A DNA stretch of 64,000 nt from Psychrobacter sp. DAB_AL43B (lineage in GTDB: Bacteria > Pseudomonadota > Gammaproteobacteria > Pseudomonadales > Moraxellaceae): assembly GCF_900168255.1 (NCBI RefSeq), contig NZ_LT799838.1, positions 868,001-932,000 of the forward strand. Reading direction: 5' to 3'. The notes under the pieces were generated by a model. The model had not been told where the DNA came from, ran no database searches, and worked only from the letters and a program-made list of their open reading frames with translations. Every line of letters starts with the position of its first letter. The first letter of the stretch is position 1. The translations under genes and the position numbers were made by a program. Positions 39,607-49,446 of the stretch are shown piece by piece.

Positions 39607-39797
39607 ACATTATCTCATTGTGTTCAAGTACTACAAAAGTATTAAAAAATAATCCTATAAAGATTTATAGAGGGTAAATAATAGCGTTTATCGCAGGCAT
39701 ATGGTTTTGGGTGTCAAATATAAATAGTTCTAATCTATCAGTTTTTAACCAAAGGCTTTTTTATTGGGAATGAGCGCTCATTTATTACCACAAGTGC

Positions 39798-41576
39798 TTA
39801 GTCAGCAGTCTCATTATAAATCGCGGGGGCAATCAGACGAAAGCAGGTCTTTTTATAATCAGGAACGTAAAGTAACCGTGCATGATTGGCCTCACAAAAT
39901 GCTTGGGATAAATACAATCCCAAACCGGTACCGGCCTTATCCGTGGTAAAAAATGGATTAAACAAATGGATTAAATCATCAGCACCAACGCCCATACCTT
40001 CATCTAAGACATCAATTATAACATCGTTATCTGCACAATAAATTTCGATTTCCACAAAGGCATGAGGGTGGGCGTAGCTACTGTAACGTAAGCCGTTATT
40101 AATCAAGTTAATCAACACCTGCTCTAATTGGTGAGTGTCAAATGAGATAGTAGGCTGCGTATTGATGTGTAAAAAAACATCATGACCGTGAAAGTAATTG
40201 TGCAAAAATATCGGCATCCAATCAGCAAGTACAATGCTTTGCTGATTGGCAGTCTGCTGGCGAGACAGTTTTAAAACATCCTCAATAATGCGATTAACGC
40301 GTTTGGTTTGCGAAAATATCATTTTATAAAGTTCGTGGTTATTAGCTGTTTCACTATTTAAATGGGCGCTATTTATATGGGCTAGTGTGGTGCCAGCTCG
40401 CGTCTCACTTTCGACGACATCTTCTATTAATAATTGGCTTGCTTGGGAAATCGCCGCTAAAGGGTTTCTTATTTCATGGGCGATACTGGCGGTCAGTTGT
40501 CCAAGCGAAGCCAGTTTTAACTGTTGAGCGCTGGCTTGCTCGCGGCGTAAATCTTCTAATATGATCAACTTACTGTCATCTTTTAGATGGATAATCTCGA
40601 CACGTAGCTTGCCGATGACAGAAGCATTGGCGACGGCTGGCAATTCATAAACGAAAGTACGTGATTGTCCTGCAGCTATGGATAAACAGGCGTCAAATAG
40701 TTGCAGGTGTTGTTCGTTAAGCTGCAGCTGAAAGTCGGATAACGGCTTACTGTTTTTTGTGCTTAGAGAATTTTTGTGTATATTGCTTGCGTTAATAGCG
40801 GTGTCTGTTGTCGTTAGTGATGAATGATTTGGAATACTAAGTAATTGATAGGCAGCAAGGTTTGCTAATACAACGTGTTGGCTATCAATTACGATGACAC
40901 CATTAGCCATTTGAGTAATCACTTCTTGGTTAATCACGTTCAGTCGTTCGACTTCTTTGACATGGGTAGCGGCTACTTTTTCAAGCTGTACCAAGCGCTG
41001 CGAGATTGACCAACTTAAGCCTCCGACTGCCAAAAAGCTGGCTGACATGAGTAAGGCGTTCCCTAAATTTGCCAAACTCATACTATTAGCGATGGCATAA
41101 AAAAACTGCTGGTAGATAACAAAGATAATAGCAAGTAAAGTAATAATCAGCGCTTGCGAACCATGTAATAACATGAAGCTTGCGGCCACCACCACCATAT
41201 ACAACATGGTCAGCTGCAAATCAGGCGCGCCAGCGGTATAAAGCAGTAAGCTTAGGATAATGACATCTAGCGCCAGCCCAAAAGCCAACTGTCGGCGCAT
41301 ATGTTTGCCAACGGTATAAAATAATCCCAGCAAGATTAAGCTCAGTAAAACGTAAAAACTGAGCACGGTTTGCTGCAAAAAACTTGGCAATGATGGGCTG
41401 CCATCAGCGCGAACCGTAATATACACCATCAGCATAAAAAATAAGCTGACGATAAAGCGATAACTGCTATAAATGAGCCCCAGTTTACGTAGCTGCGGCA
41501 CAGGCAGGATATCATCTTGCTCTATATAGTCAGTAATAACAGTGATAAGATTCGAGGCAGATTTAACAGGATTCAT
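39798..41576 (-). CDS. pilS: Sensor histidine kinase PilS
   Basis: PilS is the membrane kinase that senses pilin levels and controls PilR. Six membrane spans occupy about residues 35-200, as in PilS of Pseudomonas. A PAS-like segment (MANGVIVIDSQHVVLAN) follows, then HisKA with its histidine in SIAHEIRNPLAAISQ near residue 375, and the ATPase domain with NLINNGLRYS, DEGMGV and GTGLGLYLSQ. Short S/T/N-rich inserts occur in the PAS and HisKA regions. pilR follows about 190 bp downstream. Confidence 0.94.
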   Translation of the reverse strand: MNPVKSASNLITVITDYIEQDDILPVPQLRKLGLIYSSYRFIVSLFFMLMVYITVRADGSPSLPSFLQQTVLSFYVLLSLILLGLFYTVGKHMRRQLAFGLALDVIILSLLLYTAGAPDLQLTMLYMVVVAASFMLLHGSQALIITLLAIIFVIYQQFFYAIANSMSLANLGNALLMSASFLAVGGLSWSISQRLVQLEKVAATHVKEVERLNVINQEVITQMANGVIVIDSQHVVLANLAAYQLLSIPNHSSLTTTDTAINASNIHKNSLSTKNSKPLSDFQLQLNEQHLQLFDACLSIAAGQSRTFVYELPAVANASVIGKLRVEIIHLKDDSKLIILEDLRREQASAQQLKLASLGQLTASIAHEIRNPLAAISQASQLLIEDVVESETRAGTTLAHINSAHLNSETANNHELYKMIFSQTKRVNRIIEDVLKLSRQQTANQQSIVLADWMPIFLHNYFHGHDVFLHINTQPTISFDTHQLEQVLINLINNGLRYSSYAHPHAFVEIEIYCADNDVIIDVLDEGMGVGADDLIHLFNPFFTTDKAGTGLGLYLSQAFCEANHARLLYVPDYKKTCFRLIAPAIYNETAD

Positions 41577-41618
41577 GGGTTGATAACTAATGTTCTTGAT
41601 AAAAGAGATTCTTGATAA

Positions 41619-42254
41619 TTAGGGTTGAATGAGGCCATGGCGAATCGCCAAATGAGTCAATTTCACATCACTATCGACATTCACTTTTTCATAAATACGG
41701 TAACGATAGGTATTGATGGTTTTTACACTCACAAACAACTGATCGGCGATTTGTTGGGGACTTTGACAGTTGACCACCATCATCGCTACCTGCTTTTCAC
41801 GGTCGCTTAATAAGTCAAAAGGTGAGTTGGCATTATCAGATAATAGAACATCAGCCAACTGTTCAGCCACATCTTGGCTAAAATAACGCCCACCTTGATA
41901 GATTTTTTTGACGGCTCGTATCATCTCATCAAGCGGTGTACCTTTAGTAATATAACCATTGACGCCCGCTTTGATGAGCATCGACGGATAAGGCTGAGCT
42001 GACATACTACTGACCGCCAGGATTTTGATGCCCATATCAAGCTGAATCAAGCGTTTGGTTGCTTCAAGACCACCGATATTAGGCATATTAACATCCAGTA
42101 ATATCACATCAGGACGCAGCTGTTTGGCCAATTTTATCGCCATATCGCCGCTATCTGCTTCGCCGACGACTTCGATATCGGCACTGTCGGCCAACATACG
42201 GCTGATACCCATCCGCACCAAATCATGGTCATCTACTACTAATACTCGAATCAT
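41619..42254 (-). CDS. gacA: GacA/UvrY-type response regulator
   Basis: This 211-residue LuxR/FixJ regulator has a receiver with D8, D9 and phosphorylated D54 (ILLDVNMPNIGG) and a C-terminal LuxR helix-turn-helix (LLSDREKQVAMMVVNCQSPQQIADQLFVSVKTINTYR split over the domain). The sequence MIRVLVVDDHDLVRMGI and the ending RHGLI are typical of GacA/UvrY, which switch on small RNAs that titrate the RsmA/CsrA translation regulator. It lies 42 bp upstream of pilS on the same strand, so the three genes may be cotranscribed. The kinase at 14869 is a possible partner, but not a proven one. Confidence 0.9.
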   Translation of the reverse strand: MIRVLVVDDHDLVRMGISRMLADSADIEVVGEADSGDMAIKLAKQLRPDVILLDVNMPNIGGLEATKRLIQLDMGIKILAVSSMSAQPYPSMLIKAGVNGYITKGTPLDEMIRAVKKIYQGGRYFSQDVAEQLADVLLSDNANSPFDLLSDREKQVAMMVVNCQSPQQIADQLFVSVKTINTYRYRIYEKVNVDSDVKLTHLAIRHGLIQP

Positions 42255-42616
42255 CGTTATACTCTTTTTTATCTGTCAGAATAAAGGGTGCACTATTAAA
42301 CTTAAGCCACCTAAACCAGTCTAAATAATTAGCATAAGTTTATACATTCACAAAAAAACCAATATTAAGCGTTATATTTTAATATTGAATACGTAATTGA
42401 GAAGTTTACAGCTTAAATGTAATGCTATATTGCGCTAATGTTAATTAGTATTGCTGTAATATAAAGTAAATGTAGTAAAGTTTGAATGTGGTTAGAAAAT
42501 CACATCTAATTGATTTAGTAGATTAAACTTAAATGCAAACCATGATACACTAAAAATACAAAAACTCTATGTGAGTATCTACAAACACATCCATAAACGC
42601 TACGTACGTTGTTGCC
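42255..42616. other. Spacer between gacA and the PBP7-type gene
   Basis: AT-rich, divergent promoter region. No gene is seen. It should hold the promoters for gacA (leftward) and the PBP7-type gene (rightward). Confidence 0.4.
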
Positions 42617-42649
42617 GTTAGTCAGTATGTAACTCATTTACTGACTAAC
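42617..42649 (+). promoter_or_regulatory. 5'-leader hairpin before the PBP7-type gene
   Basis: GTTAGTCAGTA (42617-42627) pairs exactly with TACTGACTAAC (42639-42649). It sits 14 bp ahead of a very strong ribosome site AGGAGG (42664-42669), and may tune translation or mRNA stability. Confidence 0.55.
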
Positions 42650-42673
42650 AGCATCGCGGCGGCAGGAGGCATA

Positions 42674-43759
42674 ATGAAGCAACTACCATTAACCAAACAG
42701 CAATTAATCGCTGCTATGATTTCATTGAGTTTGGGCAGTGTTGCACAAGCCGCACTTACAATTAATGGTAGCTCTACCTCTGAGTCTAGTGCTCGTATGA
42801 GTTGGGGCGGTGCCGACAGCTTGTCCGAAGCGCGTAGTATCATGTCCAAGTCTAGTAATAGCTCTACGATTAAAAAAGTAGATAATGGCAATGGCACGAC
42901 CAACATTACCAATAGTTTTGGTAGCAGTAATAACAGTTATAATAATACCAATAGCTATAACACCACTTATCGCGGTAGTTTTGGCAGTAGCAACATGATC
43001 CCGATCAGCACCGATTCGCGCAGTGTGGCGGTAATCGATGCAGAAACTGGCGAATCTATCTATGAAAAAGATGCGGATATAGCCCGTCCTATGGCCAGTA
43101 TTACCAAAGTTATGACGGCTATGGTAGTGTTGGATGCGGGTTTAGATATGCGTGAAGAAATCACGCTTGATCCAGAAGATTTTGTCGGTCCTAAGCGTGC
43201 TAGCTCAAACCTCAAGTCGGGTGATCGTCTAAATCGTGCTGAGATGCTATTGATGGCATTAATGAAGTCAGAAAATCCAGCAGCAAAAAGCCTTTCTCGC
43301 AACTATCCAGGTGGCGATAAGGCCTTTATGCGTGCCATGAATCGCAAAGCTCAAGATTTGGGTATGAGCACGGCGTTCTTCGGTGATGCTACTGGTCTTG
43401 ATAAGCGTAACGTTGCTTCATCAAATGACTTGGTTAAAATGGTTCGTGCGGCTGGTAACTATGACGTGATTCGTCGTTTTTCGACTACTAAAAGCTATGA
43501 TTTTTATGTCTCTAACTACTCAAGTGGCAACCGTACTTATAAAGCCAATAACACTAGCAGTCTAGTCCGCGATGGCAGCTATCCTATTGGTATTTCAAAA
43601 ACAGGCTTTATCAATGAAGCTGGTCGTTGCGTGGTAATGGAAACGCGTGTGAATAACCGCCCAGCGATTATCGTTATTTTGGGTGCCAACAGTTCAGCCA
43701 CACGTTGGGGCGATGCTAAAAATATTTTGAACAGCTTGGCGACTCGCCGTAGCGTATAA
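42674..43759 (+). CDS. pbpG: D-alanyl-D-alanine endopeptidase, PBP7 type
   Basis: A periplasmic S11 peptidase predicted to cut D-Ala-meso-DAP cross-links. The signal peptide ends near VAQA (residue about 26). An S/N-rich low-complexity stretch (about 30-105) precedes the catalytic domain. Active-site motifs are SITK (142-145), SEN (199-201) and KTG (309-311). The SEN rather than SGN motif and the lack of a C-terminal PBP5 domain separate it from dacC. The protein has 361 residues. Confidence 0.9.
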   Translation: MKQLPLTKQQLIAAMISLSLGSVAQAALTINGSSTSESSARMSWGGADSLSEARSIMSKSSNSSTIKKVDNGNGTTNITNSFGSSNNSYNNTNSYNTTYRGSFGSSNMIPISTDSRSVAVIDAETGESIYEKDADIARPMASITKVMTAMVVLDAGLDMREEITLDPEDFVGPKRASSNLKSGDRLNRAEMLLMALMKSENPAAKSLSRNYPGGDKAFMRAMNRKAQDLGMSTAFFGDATGLDKRNVASSNDLVKMVRAAGNYDVIRRFSTTKSYDFYVSNYSSGNRTYKANNTSSLVRDGSYPIGISKTGFINEAGRCVVMETRVNNRPAIIVILGANSSATRWGDAKNILNSLATRRSV

Positions 43760-43780
43760 GACTACTCATTTAGCATTGAT

Positions 43781-43814
43781 AAAAAAGGCTGTTATGCGAT
43801 ATAACAGCTTTTTT
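43781..43814 (+). terminator. Intrinsic terminator after pbpG
   Basis: AAAAAAGGCTGTTAT pairs with ATAACAGCTTTTTT, with one bulged G. It lies 27 bp before the next start codon. Confidence 0.88.
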
Positions 43815-43840
43815 ATTGTGTTGAATTTAAGGACCGTTAA

Positions 43841-44521
43841 ATGATTCAGCCACCAGTTTCTACCGTTTCTCATGCCATACCTAAGTTATATCTACTCACT
43901 AATGACGATGAATTTACGATTTTATATCGTAAATTAGAAGCTGCATTAGCAACGGGGCTGATTGCGCTATTACAAATACGTCGCAAGCATATATTGGCAT
44001 TGCCTGATGGTGAGTCGACTCTATACGCAGAAGCGCTGAAAATAGTGAATTTAGCCAAAGCATACAAGGTAGCGGTCGTTATAAATGATGATATCAGTTT
44101 GGCGGCAAAGCTTGGTGTCGGTGTGCATCTAGGGCAGCAGGATGGCGACATTAACGATGCCAAAAGAGATTTAACATCGAATCAGATTATTGGTCGTACC
44201 TGTCATGGCGATATAGAGCTGATCAAAGAAGCAAAAAATGATGGGGTAAGTTACGCAGCCATGGGTGCGGTATTTGCTTCGACTACCAAACCTAATGCAA
44301 ATGTCATCTCACGTCAGCAGCTCATGGAAGGCTGTCAGCAAGGGATCGATATGTGCGTGATAGGAGGGTTAACGGCAGAAAATATTACCAAGCTGGCAGG
44401 TTTGCCCATTACTTATGTGGCGGTAGTTGGTGATATCATGGATTTACCCGTGCATCAAATTGCTGCGCGTTGTCAGCAATGGCAGCAGGCGCTTAATACA
44501 TGGAATGCGCCTACTTTATGA
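43841..44521 (+). CDS. ThiE/TenI-family thiamine-phosphate synthase-like protein
   Basis: The 226 residues fit the TIM-barrel fold of thiamine-phosphate synthase and TenI. Blocks in order are LYLLTNDDEF, LLQIRRKH (pyrophosphate-binding Arg/Lys), VVINDD, GVHLGQQDGD, GRTCH, GAVFASTTKP and CVIGGLTAENI. ThiE usually has GxSxH; here it is GRTCH, which with its alpha/beta layout is close to the TenI form, so enzyme and isomerase roles both remain open. No other thiamine genes are adjacent. The start at 43841 has AAGGACCG upstream. Confidence 0.75.
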   Translation: MIQPPVSTVSHAIPKLYLLTNDDEFTILYRKLEAALATGLIALLQIRRKHILALPDGESTLYAEALKIVNLAKAYKVAVVINDDISLAAKLGVGVHLGQQDGDINDAKRDLTSNQIIGRTCHGDIELIKEAKNDGVSYAAMGAVFASTTKPNANVISRQQLMEGCQQGIDMCVIGGLTAENITKLAGLPITYVAVVGDIMDLPVHQIAARCQQWQQALNTWNAPTL

Positions 44522-44566
44522 GGATCAGCTTAAAACGAAATCTAGCTTAAAGATAGCGATAATGGG

Positions 44567-44896
44567 CTATTCTGCATGTTCCATGCATAAGGTAGCATAG
44601 GGCAATGCTTGCAAGCGTTGTGCTTCGATTGCCTCGCCGCATACTTCACATTCACCATAATGGCCAGTTTCGATACGGTTTAACGCATTTTCGACGTAAA
44701 TTAAGCTTTGGCGTGCCTCGACCATTAGATTTTTGCGCATGTCGTTTTGACGATAAGCAATCGCTTGGTCTTCCCAGTGTTCATTTAGGTCGTCTTGAGG
44801 GTTTTGGATATGGTCTTCGATTTTATCAATTCGAGTCTCATACTCTTCTTTTAGTTTTAATAACTCTTGTTTGGCCGCTTTGAAGTCGATACTCAT
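44567..44896 (-). CDS. DksA/TraR-type zinc-finger protein
   Basis: This 109-residue protein begins with a coiled-coil region (about 5-75) and ends with a zinc finger CEVCGEAIEAQRLQALPYATLC then MEH. The spacing is C-x2-C-x17-C-x2-H, so the fourth ligand is histidine rather than the usual cysteine. DksA relatives reach into the secondary channel of RNA polymerase. The coiled-coil tip lacks an obvious DxxDxA motif, so it may not act like DksA. The gene is monocistronic and convergent with the ThiE-like gene. Confidence 0.82.
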   Translation of the reverse strand: MSIDFKAAKQELLKLKEEYETRIDKIEDHIQNPQDDLNEHWEDQAIAYRQNDMRKNLMVEARQSLIYVENALNRIETGHYGECEVCGEAIEAQRLQALPYATLCMEHAE

Positions 44897-45236
44897 TATA
44901 TTCTCCTAGTAGGTTATTTTTATTGTTGGATTTATTGATTATAAACAGCCTCCCTATCATAAACAGCAGATTCTTTGAGTACCACCACGAAATGTTAATG
45001 CTCGCTTTGTTACGTCTAAGTATATTCTTTTCCGGTGAGCAAAATTTATAGCAGGTTCTTTATGAGCGCCAGTTAGAAAGCTGCTAGAATACACCGCCTT
45101 AAATTCTTGCTGGGTCAGTGTTATAAAAATAACCAGCAAGATAAATCGACTAAATAAGTTTAATAAAAATTATTCAGTAATATTTAACAAACAGCCACAT
45201 TGTAGATTAACAATAGATGATGTATAGGAGCAGGTA
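44897..45236. other. 340-bp divergent spacer before pgk
   Basis: No gene is seen. TGCTAGAAT (45082-45090) looks like an extended -10 and could drive pgk. The pgk ribosome site AGGAGCAGG is at about 45226. Confidence 0.4.
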
Positions 45237-46451
45237 ATGAATTTTTTGCGTATGAGCGAGCTGAGTTTGACCGATAAATTAGTGTTGATTCGTGAAGATC
45301 TCAATGTGCCTATTAAAGAAGGTGAAATCACCAGTGACGCTCGCTTACAAGCAAGCTTACCAACGATTAAAATGGCGCTTGAGAAAGGGGCCGCGGTGAT
45401 TGTTTGCTCACACCTAGGTCGCCCAAAGGAGGGAGCTCCTGAGGCAATATATTCGCTAGCGCCCGTCGCTGACTATTTAAGTGATAAATTGGCAGCGCAA
45501 CTATCAAAACCAGTGACGCTCAATTGTGATTACCTGACTCAAGGTGTCTCCATCAAAGCGGGCGAAGTCGTACTGCTAGAAAACGTGCGCTTTAATGAAG
45601 GTGAAAAGAAAAACGATGCGGCTTTAGCGCAAAAATATGCGGATTTGTGCGATGTGTTTGTGATGGATGCTTTTGGTACTGCCCATCGTGCGCAAGCGTC
45701 AACTGAAGGCGTTACCCAAGCTATGCACCAAGCTGGAAAAACTGCCTGTGCTGGACCTTTATTGGCAGCCGAGCTTGATGCATTGAGTTTGGCGCTTGAA
45801 ACACCAGCGCAGCCGATGCTGGCTATCGTCGGTGGCTCAAAAGTCTCTACCAAACTAGAAGTTTTGCATAGTTTGGCTGAGCTCTGCTCGCAGATTATCG
45901 TGGGTGGCGGGATTGCTAATACTTTTTTGGCGGCACAAGGTCATAGCGTTGGTGCCTCATTATACGAAGCAGACTTAGTGGATACGGCTCGTGAAATCAT
46001 GGGAAAAACCGAGATCTTATTGCCTGAATATGTCGTCGTTGCCAATAAAAACGACATTGATTTTGCCGATTTTACGGGCTCATTACAAAAGGCAACGGCC
46101 ACTATCAAATCTGTCGATGCAATCGGCGATGATGACATGATATTAGACATTGCTCCAGAAAGCGCAAAACAGTTGGCTGATGCTATTATTAATGCAAAAA
46201 CTATCTTATGGAATGGTCCTGTAGGTGTTTTTGAAGTCGATGCTTTTGGTCAAGGTACTCAAATAATCGCAAATGCTGTCAAAAATAGCCAAGGTTTCTC
46301 AATTGCTGGCGGCGGCGATACGCTTGCTGCGATTGATAAATATCAAGTTGCTGATGGGGTTAGCTATATGTCAACCGGTGGCGGCGCATTCTTAGAGTTT
46401 GTAGAAGGTAAAGTATTACCGGCGGTTGCTGCTCTACAAATCAATGACTAA
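45237..46451 (+). CDS. pgk: Phosphoglycerate kinase
   Basis: Pgk transfers phosphate from 1,3-bisphosphoglycerate to ADP in glycolysis. Family blocks [65 protein letters not shown] and GGGDTLAAI are all present in order. The length of 404 residues is standard. A few extra residues precede MSELSLTDK; an in-frame ATG at 45252 is an alternative start. The class II aldolase gene follows after one small gene, giving a glycolytic pair. Confidence 0.98.
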   Translation: MNFLRMSELSLTDKLVLIREDLNVPIKEGEITSDARLQASLPTIKMALEKGAAVIVCSHLGRPKEGAPEAIYSLAPVADYLSDKLAAQLSKPVTLNCDYLTQGVSIKAGEVVLLENVRFNEGEKKNDAALAQKYADLCDVFVMDAFGTAHRAQASTEGVTQAMHQAGKTACAGPLLAAELDALSLALETPAQPMLAIVGGSKVSTKLEVLHSLAELCSQIIVGGGIANTFLAAQGHSVGASLYEADLVDTAREIMGKTEILLPEYVVVANKNDIDFADFTGSLQKATATIKSVDAIGDDDMILDIAPESAKQLADAIINAKTILWNGPVGVFEVDAFGQGTQIIANAVKNSQGFSIAGGGDTLAAIDKYQVADGVSYMSTGGGAFLEFVEGKVLPAVAALQIND

Positions 46452-46710
46452 TGCCTTAACAATAGTAAGCATATGAGTAACATTAGGCGTACAACTCAGC
46501 CTCAACATCTAAGGTAAGCTGTAGCGATAATATTTTGGCTACTACTCTTATCTTACTGTTTTAAGTACGATAAGCATGAATGGTTATTGATTATTGTTAA
46601 GTGGTAATTATTTGTTTCTATACTGAAAATTGTTATTGCATGTCTAATTTGCACTCTATAAAATAGCGCAAACCATGTATCTGGCATGCTTTATTTATGA
46701 GGGATTTATT

Positions 46711-47097
46711 ATGTTAAAACGTCATTTATTACTTGCTAGCGTTCTTGCTGGTACTTTTGCAATCACTGCATGTAGCCAAGAAACACAAGATAAAACTGCC
46801 GCTGCAGCCGACTCTGCTGGTGAAGATGCTGCTGCCAACACGGAAGAAGCCGCTGCTAAAACTGAAGCTGCTGCTGCTGAAGCGGAAGTTGCTGCTCAAG
46901 AAGCTGGTGCTAATGCTGCAGACAACGCTGAAACCGCTGGTGCTAATGCTGCAAACGCGCTAGAAAATACTGGTGAAGCCGTTGTGGTAGGCGCAAATGA
47001 AGCCGTTGCCAATACTGCTGAAGTGGTTGCCGATGGCGCAACGGCTGTCGCCGATAAAGCCAGTGAAAACGCAGTAGAAGCAGAGCAACAATACTAA
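46711..47097 (+). CDS. Small alanine-rich lipoprotein
   Basis: The product has 128 residues from ATG 46711 (MLKRHLLLAS, TGAGGGA upstream). A short leader ends in a lipobox (ITAC), so it is lipid-anchored. The mature part is almost entirely A, E, N, T, D and V, with recurring AGANAA and GEA/NEA units at rough 11- to 13-residue spacing, predicted as one long amphipathic helix or coiled coil. No enzyme motif exists. It may bridge envelope layers in the manner of Lpp-type lipoproteins, but that is speculation. An ORF extension to 46675 lacks a ribosome site. Confidence 0.72.
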   Translation: MLKRHLLLASVLAGTFAITACSQETQDKTAAAADSAGEDAAANTEEAAAKTEAAAAEAEVAAQEAGANAADNAETAGANAANALENTGEAVVVGANEAVANTAEVVADGATAVADKASENAVEAEQQY

Positions 47098-47181
47098 GAA
47101 AAATAAAGCTAACTCTATTAATATAGAATTAATGGGTAAATCATTAGCTTATTAGTTGCTTTACAAGCCCTAAAAAAATGG

Positions 47182-47213
47182 AAAAAGCTTTGGTGATTGC
47201 CAAGGCTTTTTTT
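47182..47213 (+). terminator. Intrinsic terminator after the Ala-rich lipoprotein gene
   Basis: AAAAAGCTTTGG pairs with CCAAGGCTTTTT (one mismatch) and ends in a T-run. Confidence 0.85.
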
Positions 47214-47359
47214 ATTGATAAAAATAATCGGCAGCCTTTATAAAAAGTAAGTTATTACTGGTAGCAAACGAGATCGATAGCTTAATTATGCAAACAAGCT
47301 AGAAAAACCAAGCAGGCAAACAAATAGTCGGCTAAGCGCTACGAAGCGGCGGTAATTTT

Positions 47360-47368
47360 TGCTATAAT
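47360..47368 (+). promoter_or_regulatory. Extended -10 promoter element upstream of fba
   Basis: TGCTATAAT is a perfect extended -10. No -35 is seen. It predicts a leader of about 165 nt for fba. The rest of the 47214-47540 spacer holds no gene. Confidence 0.5.
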
Positions 47369-47540
47369 CACGGCGTAATAATGACGAGCAAAAAACAGTG
47401 CTTTTTGCTGGCTTATAATGGAATATCTATTACAAAGCTGGGTTGCAGGGCAAGTATTATTGCAGCGTCGTATTGTTAAAAATGATTTCTTAATATCATC
47501 TTCAAAATACCATTTTTAAAACATAACCAGAGAGCGTTTT

Positions 47541-48578
47541 ATGGCCTTAATATCGTTACGTCAACTTTTGGATCATGCTGCTGAACACGGCTATGGTGTT
47601 CCTGCTTATAATGTCAATAATTTAGAGCAGATGCGTGCCATCATGATAGCGGCTGACGCCTGTGATTCTCCTGTGATCGTACAAGCCAGCGCCGGAGCGC
47701 GTAGTTATGCAGGCTCGGCATTTTTGCGTCACTTGATTATTGCTGCTATTGAAGAGTGGCCGCATATTCCAGTCGTGATGCACCAAGATCACGGTATGTC
47801 ACCTGCTATTTGTCAGCGCTCAATTCAGCTTGGCTTTTCATCAGTGATGATGGACGGCTCGCTTGGTGAAGATGGCAAAACGCCAATGGATTATGATTAC
47901 AACGCCAGCGTCACGCGTGAAGTGGTCAAAATGGCTCATGCTTGCGGTGTTTCAGTAGAAGGCGAGATTGGTTGCTTGGGCAGTCTTGAGACTGGTATGG
48001 CAGGCGAAGAGGATGGTTCTGGCGCAGAAGGGGTTCTGGATCATGAGCAGCTATTGACCAGCGCTGACGAAGCCGAGCAGTTCGTTAAAGACACCAACGT
48101 TGATGCGCTTGCCATTGCCATCGGTACCAGTCACGGTGCTTATAAATTTACCCGTCCACCGACAGGCGATATTTTATCGATTGAGCGTGTAAAAGAGATT
48201 CATGCTCGTATTCCTAATACGCATCTGGTCATGCATGGCTCATCATCAGTGCCGCAAGAGTGGTTAAAAATTATCAATGAAAATGGTGGTAATATTGGCG
48301 AAACTTATGGTGTGCCCGTTGAGCAAATCGTTGAAGCGATTAAGCATGGCGTCCGTAAAGTAAATATCGATACTGATTTACGTTTGGCATCAACAGGCGC
48401 TATCCGTAAATTCCTTGCAGAAAATCCTAGCGAGTTTGATCCACGCAAATATTTCAAAGCGTCTATGGTAGCAATGTCAGATATCTGTACCAATCGTTTT
48501 GAAGCTTTTGGCTCTGCTGGTCAAGCGCATAAGATTCGCCCTATTAGCCTCGAAGGTATGGTCGATTTTTATCAGTAA
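47541..48578 (+). CDS. fba: Class II fructose-bisphosphate aldolase
   Basis: This zinc enzyme splits fructose-1,6-bisphosphate into two triose phosphates, or runs in reverse in gluconeogenesis. The zinc and substrate motifs are [37 protein letters not shown] and KVNIDTDLR. At 345 residues and with this motif set it belongs to the CbbA-type subgroup. Start ATG 47541 follows AGAGAGCG. It stands about 1.1 kb after pgk. Confidence 0.97.
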   Translation: MALISLRQLLDHAAEHGYGVPAYNVNNLEQMRAIMIAADACDSPVIVQASAGARSYAGSAFLRHLIIAAIEEWPHIPVVMHQDHGMSPAICQRSIQLGFSSVMMDGSLGEDGKTPMDYDYNASVTREVVKMAHACGVSVEGEIGCLGSLETGMAGEEDGSGAEGVLDHEQLLTSADEAEQFVKDTNVDALAIAIGTSHGAYKFTRPPTGDILSIERVKEIHARIPNTHLVMHGSSSVPQEWLKIINENGGNIGETYGVPVEQIVEAIKHGVRKVNIDTDLRLASTGAIRKFLAENPSEFDPRKYFKASMVAMSDICTNRFEAFGSAGQAHKIRPISLEGMVDFYQ

Positions 48579-48663
48579 GCTTGACTGATAAAAGACAGCA
48601 CTCAATAACGAGATGGCAGCTCATTTCATTTTTTATAATAGCGCTTATGAGAGGTAGTGGATT

Positions 48664-49287
48664 ATGATTGGATTGATTACTGGACAGGTGCAGTATTTAA
48701 TGGCACCAACTGCCTGTGTCATGACCACATCTGGCGTCGGCTATGATATTGAGCTGCCACTGCCATCATTTTGCCAGTTGCAACTGAATCAGCAAGCAAG
48801 TATCTGGACGCACTTTCATGTTCGTGAAGATGCACAGCTGCTGTTTGGTTTCATCGATCGTAAAGAGCGTGATGTTTTTCGGCAATTGATTAAAATTAAT
48901 GGTGTTGGTGCCAAAATGGCATTGGCAATGCTGTCTGCAATGTCAGCAGCTGAGCTAAAAATGCACGTTGAGCAAGACTCGGAAACGGCACTCATGCGCA
49001 TTCCTGGTATTGGTAAAAAGACGGCTCAGCGTTTATTAATTGAGCTAAAAGACAAGCTAAAAAATATCGAAGTTGATGACAGTAATTTAGAGTTTATCTC
49101 TCAATCAGCGCCAGTTTCTCACGAGGGCAGTATTATCGCTGAGGTGGAAGGCGCTCTGGTGAGCTTGGGCTACAAAGAAAAAGAAGCTCAGCAAGCCATT
49201 AAGGCGGCGAAGAGTAATGGCGAGACGTTTGCAGATACGCAAAGCTTATTAAAAGCCACATTGCAGCAGTTTCAGAGTTTTAAATAG
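48664..49287 (+). CDS. ruvA: Holliday junction DNA helicase subunit RuvA
   Basis: RuvA binds the four-way junction and loads RuvB. The OB-fold domain begins MIGLITGQVQY, two helix-hairpin-helix motifs follow (INGVGAKMALAML, IPGIGKKTAQRLL), and the C-terminal RuvB-contact domain is ALVSLGYKEKEAQQAIK. The length is 207 residues. ruvB follows on the same strand after a spacer of about 160 bp with a hairpin. Confidence 0.97.
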   Translation: MIGLITGQVQYLMAPTACVMTTSGVGYDIELPLPSFCQLQLNQQASIWTHFHVREDAQLLFGFIDRKERDVFRQLIKINGVGAKMALAMLSAMSAAELKMHVEQDSETALMRIPGIGKKTAQRLLIELKDKLKNIEVDDSNLEFISQSAPVSHEGSIIAEVEGALVSLGYKEKEAQQAIKAAKSNGETFADTQSLLKATLQQFQSFK

Positions 49288-49318
49288 CGGTGCTTTTACG
49301 TGAATAATGATTATTAAA

Positions 49319-49345
49319 AATAAGCGACATTAGGTGTCGCTTATT
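49319..49345 (+). terminator. Hairpin between ruvA and ruvB
   Basis: AATAAGCGACA pairs exactly with TGTCGCTTATT over a 5-nt loop and runs into TTATTTT. It could be a terminator or a partial attenuator that separates ruvA from ruvB expression. Confidence 0.65.
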
Positions 49346-49446
49346 TTCGTTTTGGCGCGTACTTTATGATGTTTTGCATGACTTATGCGTAGCGTTTGGT
49401 TATGCTATTTATTACCCAGCCTTTTAAAAATAATGATTTAAATATA

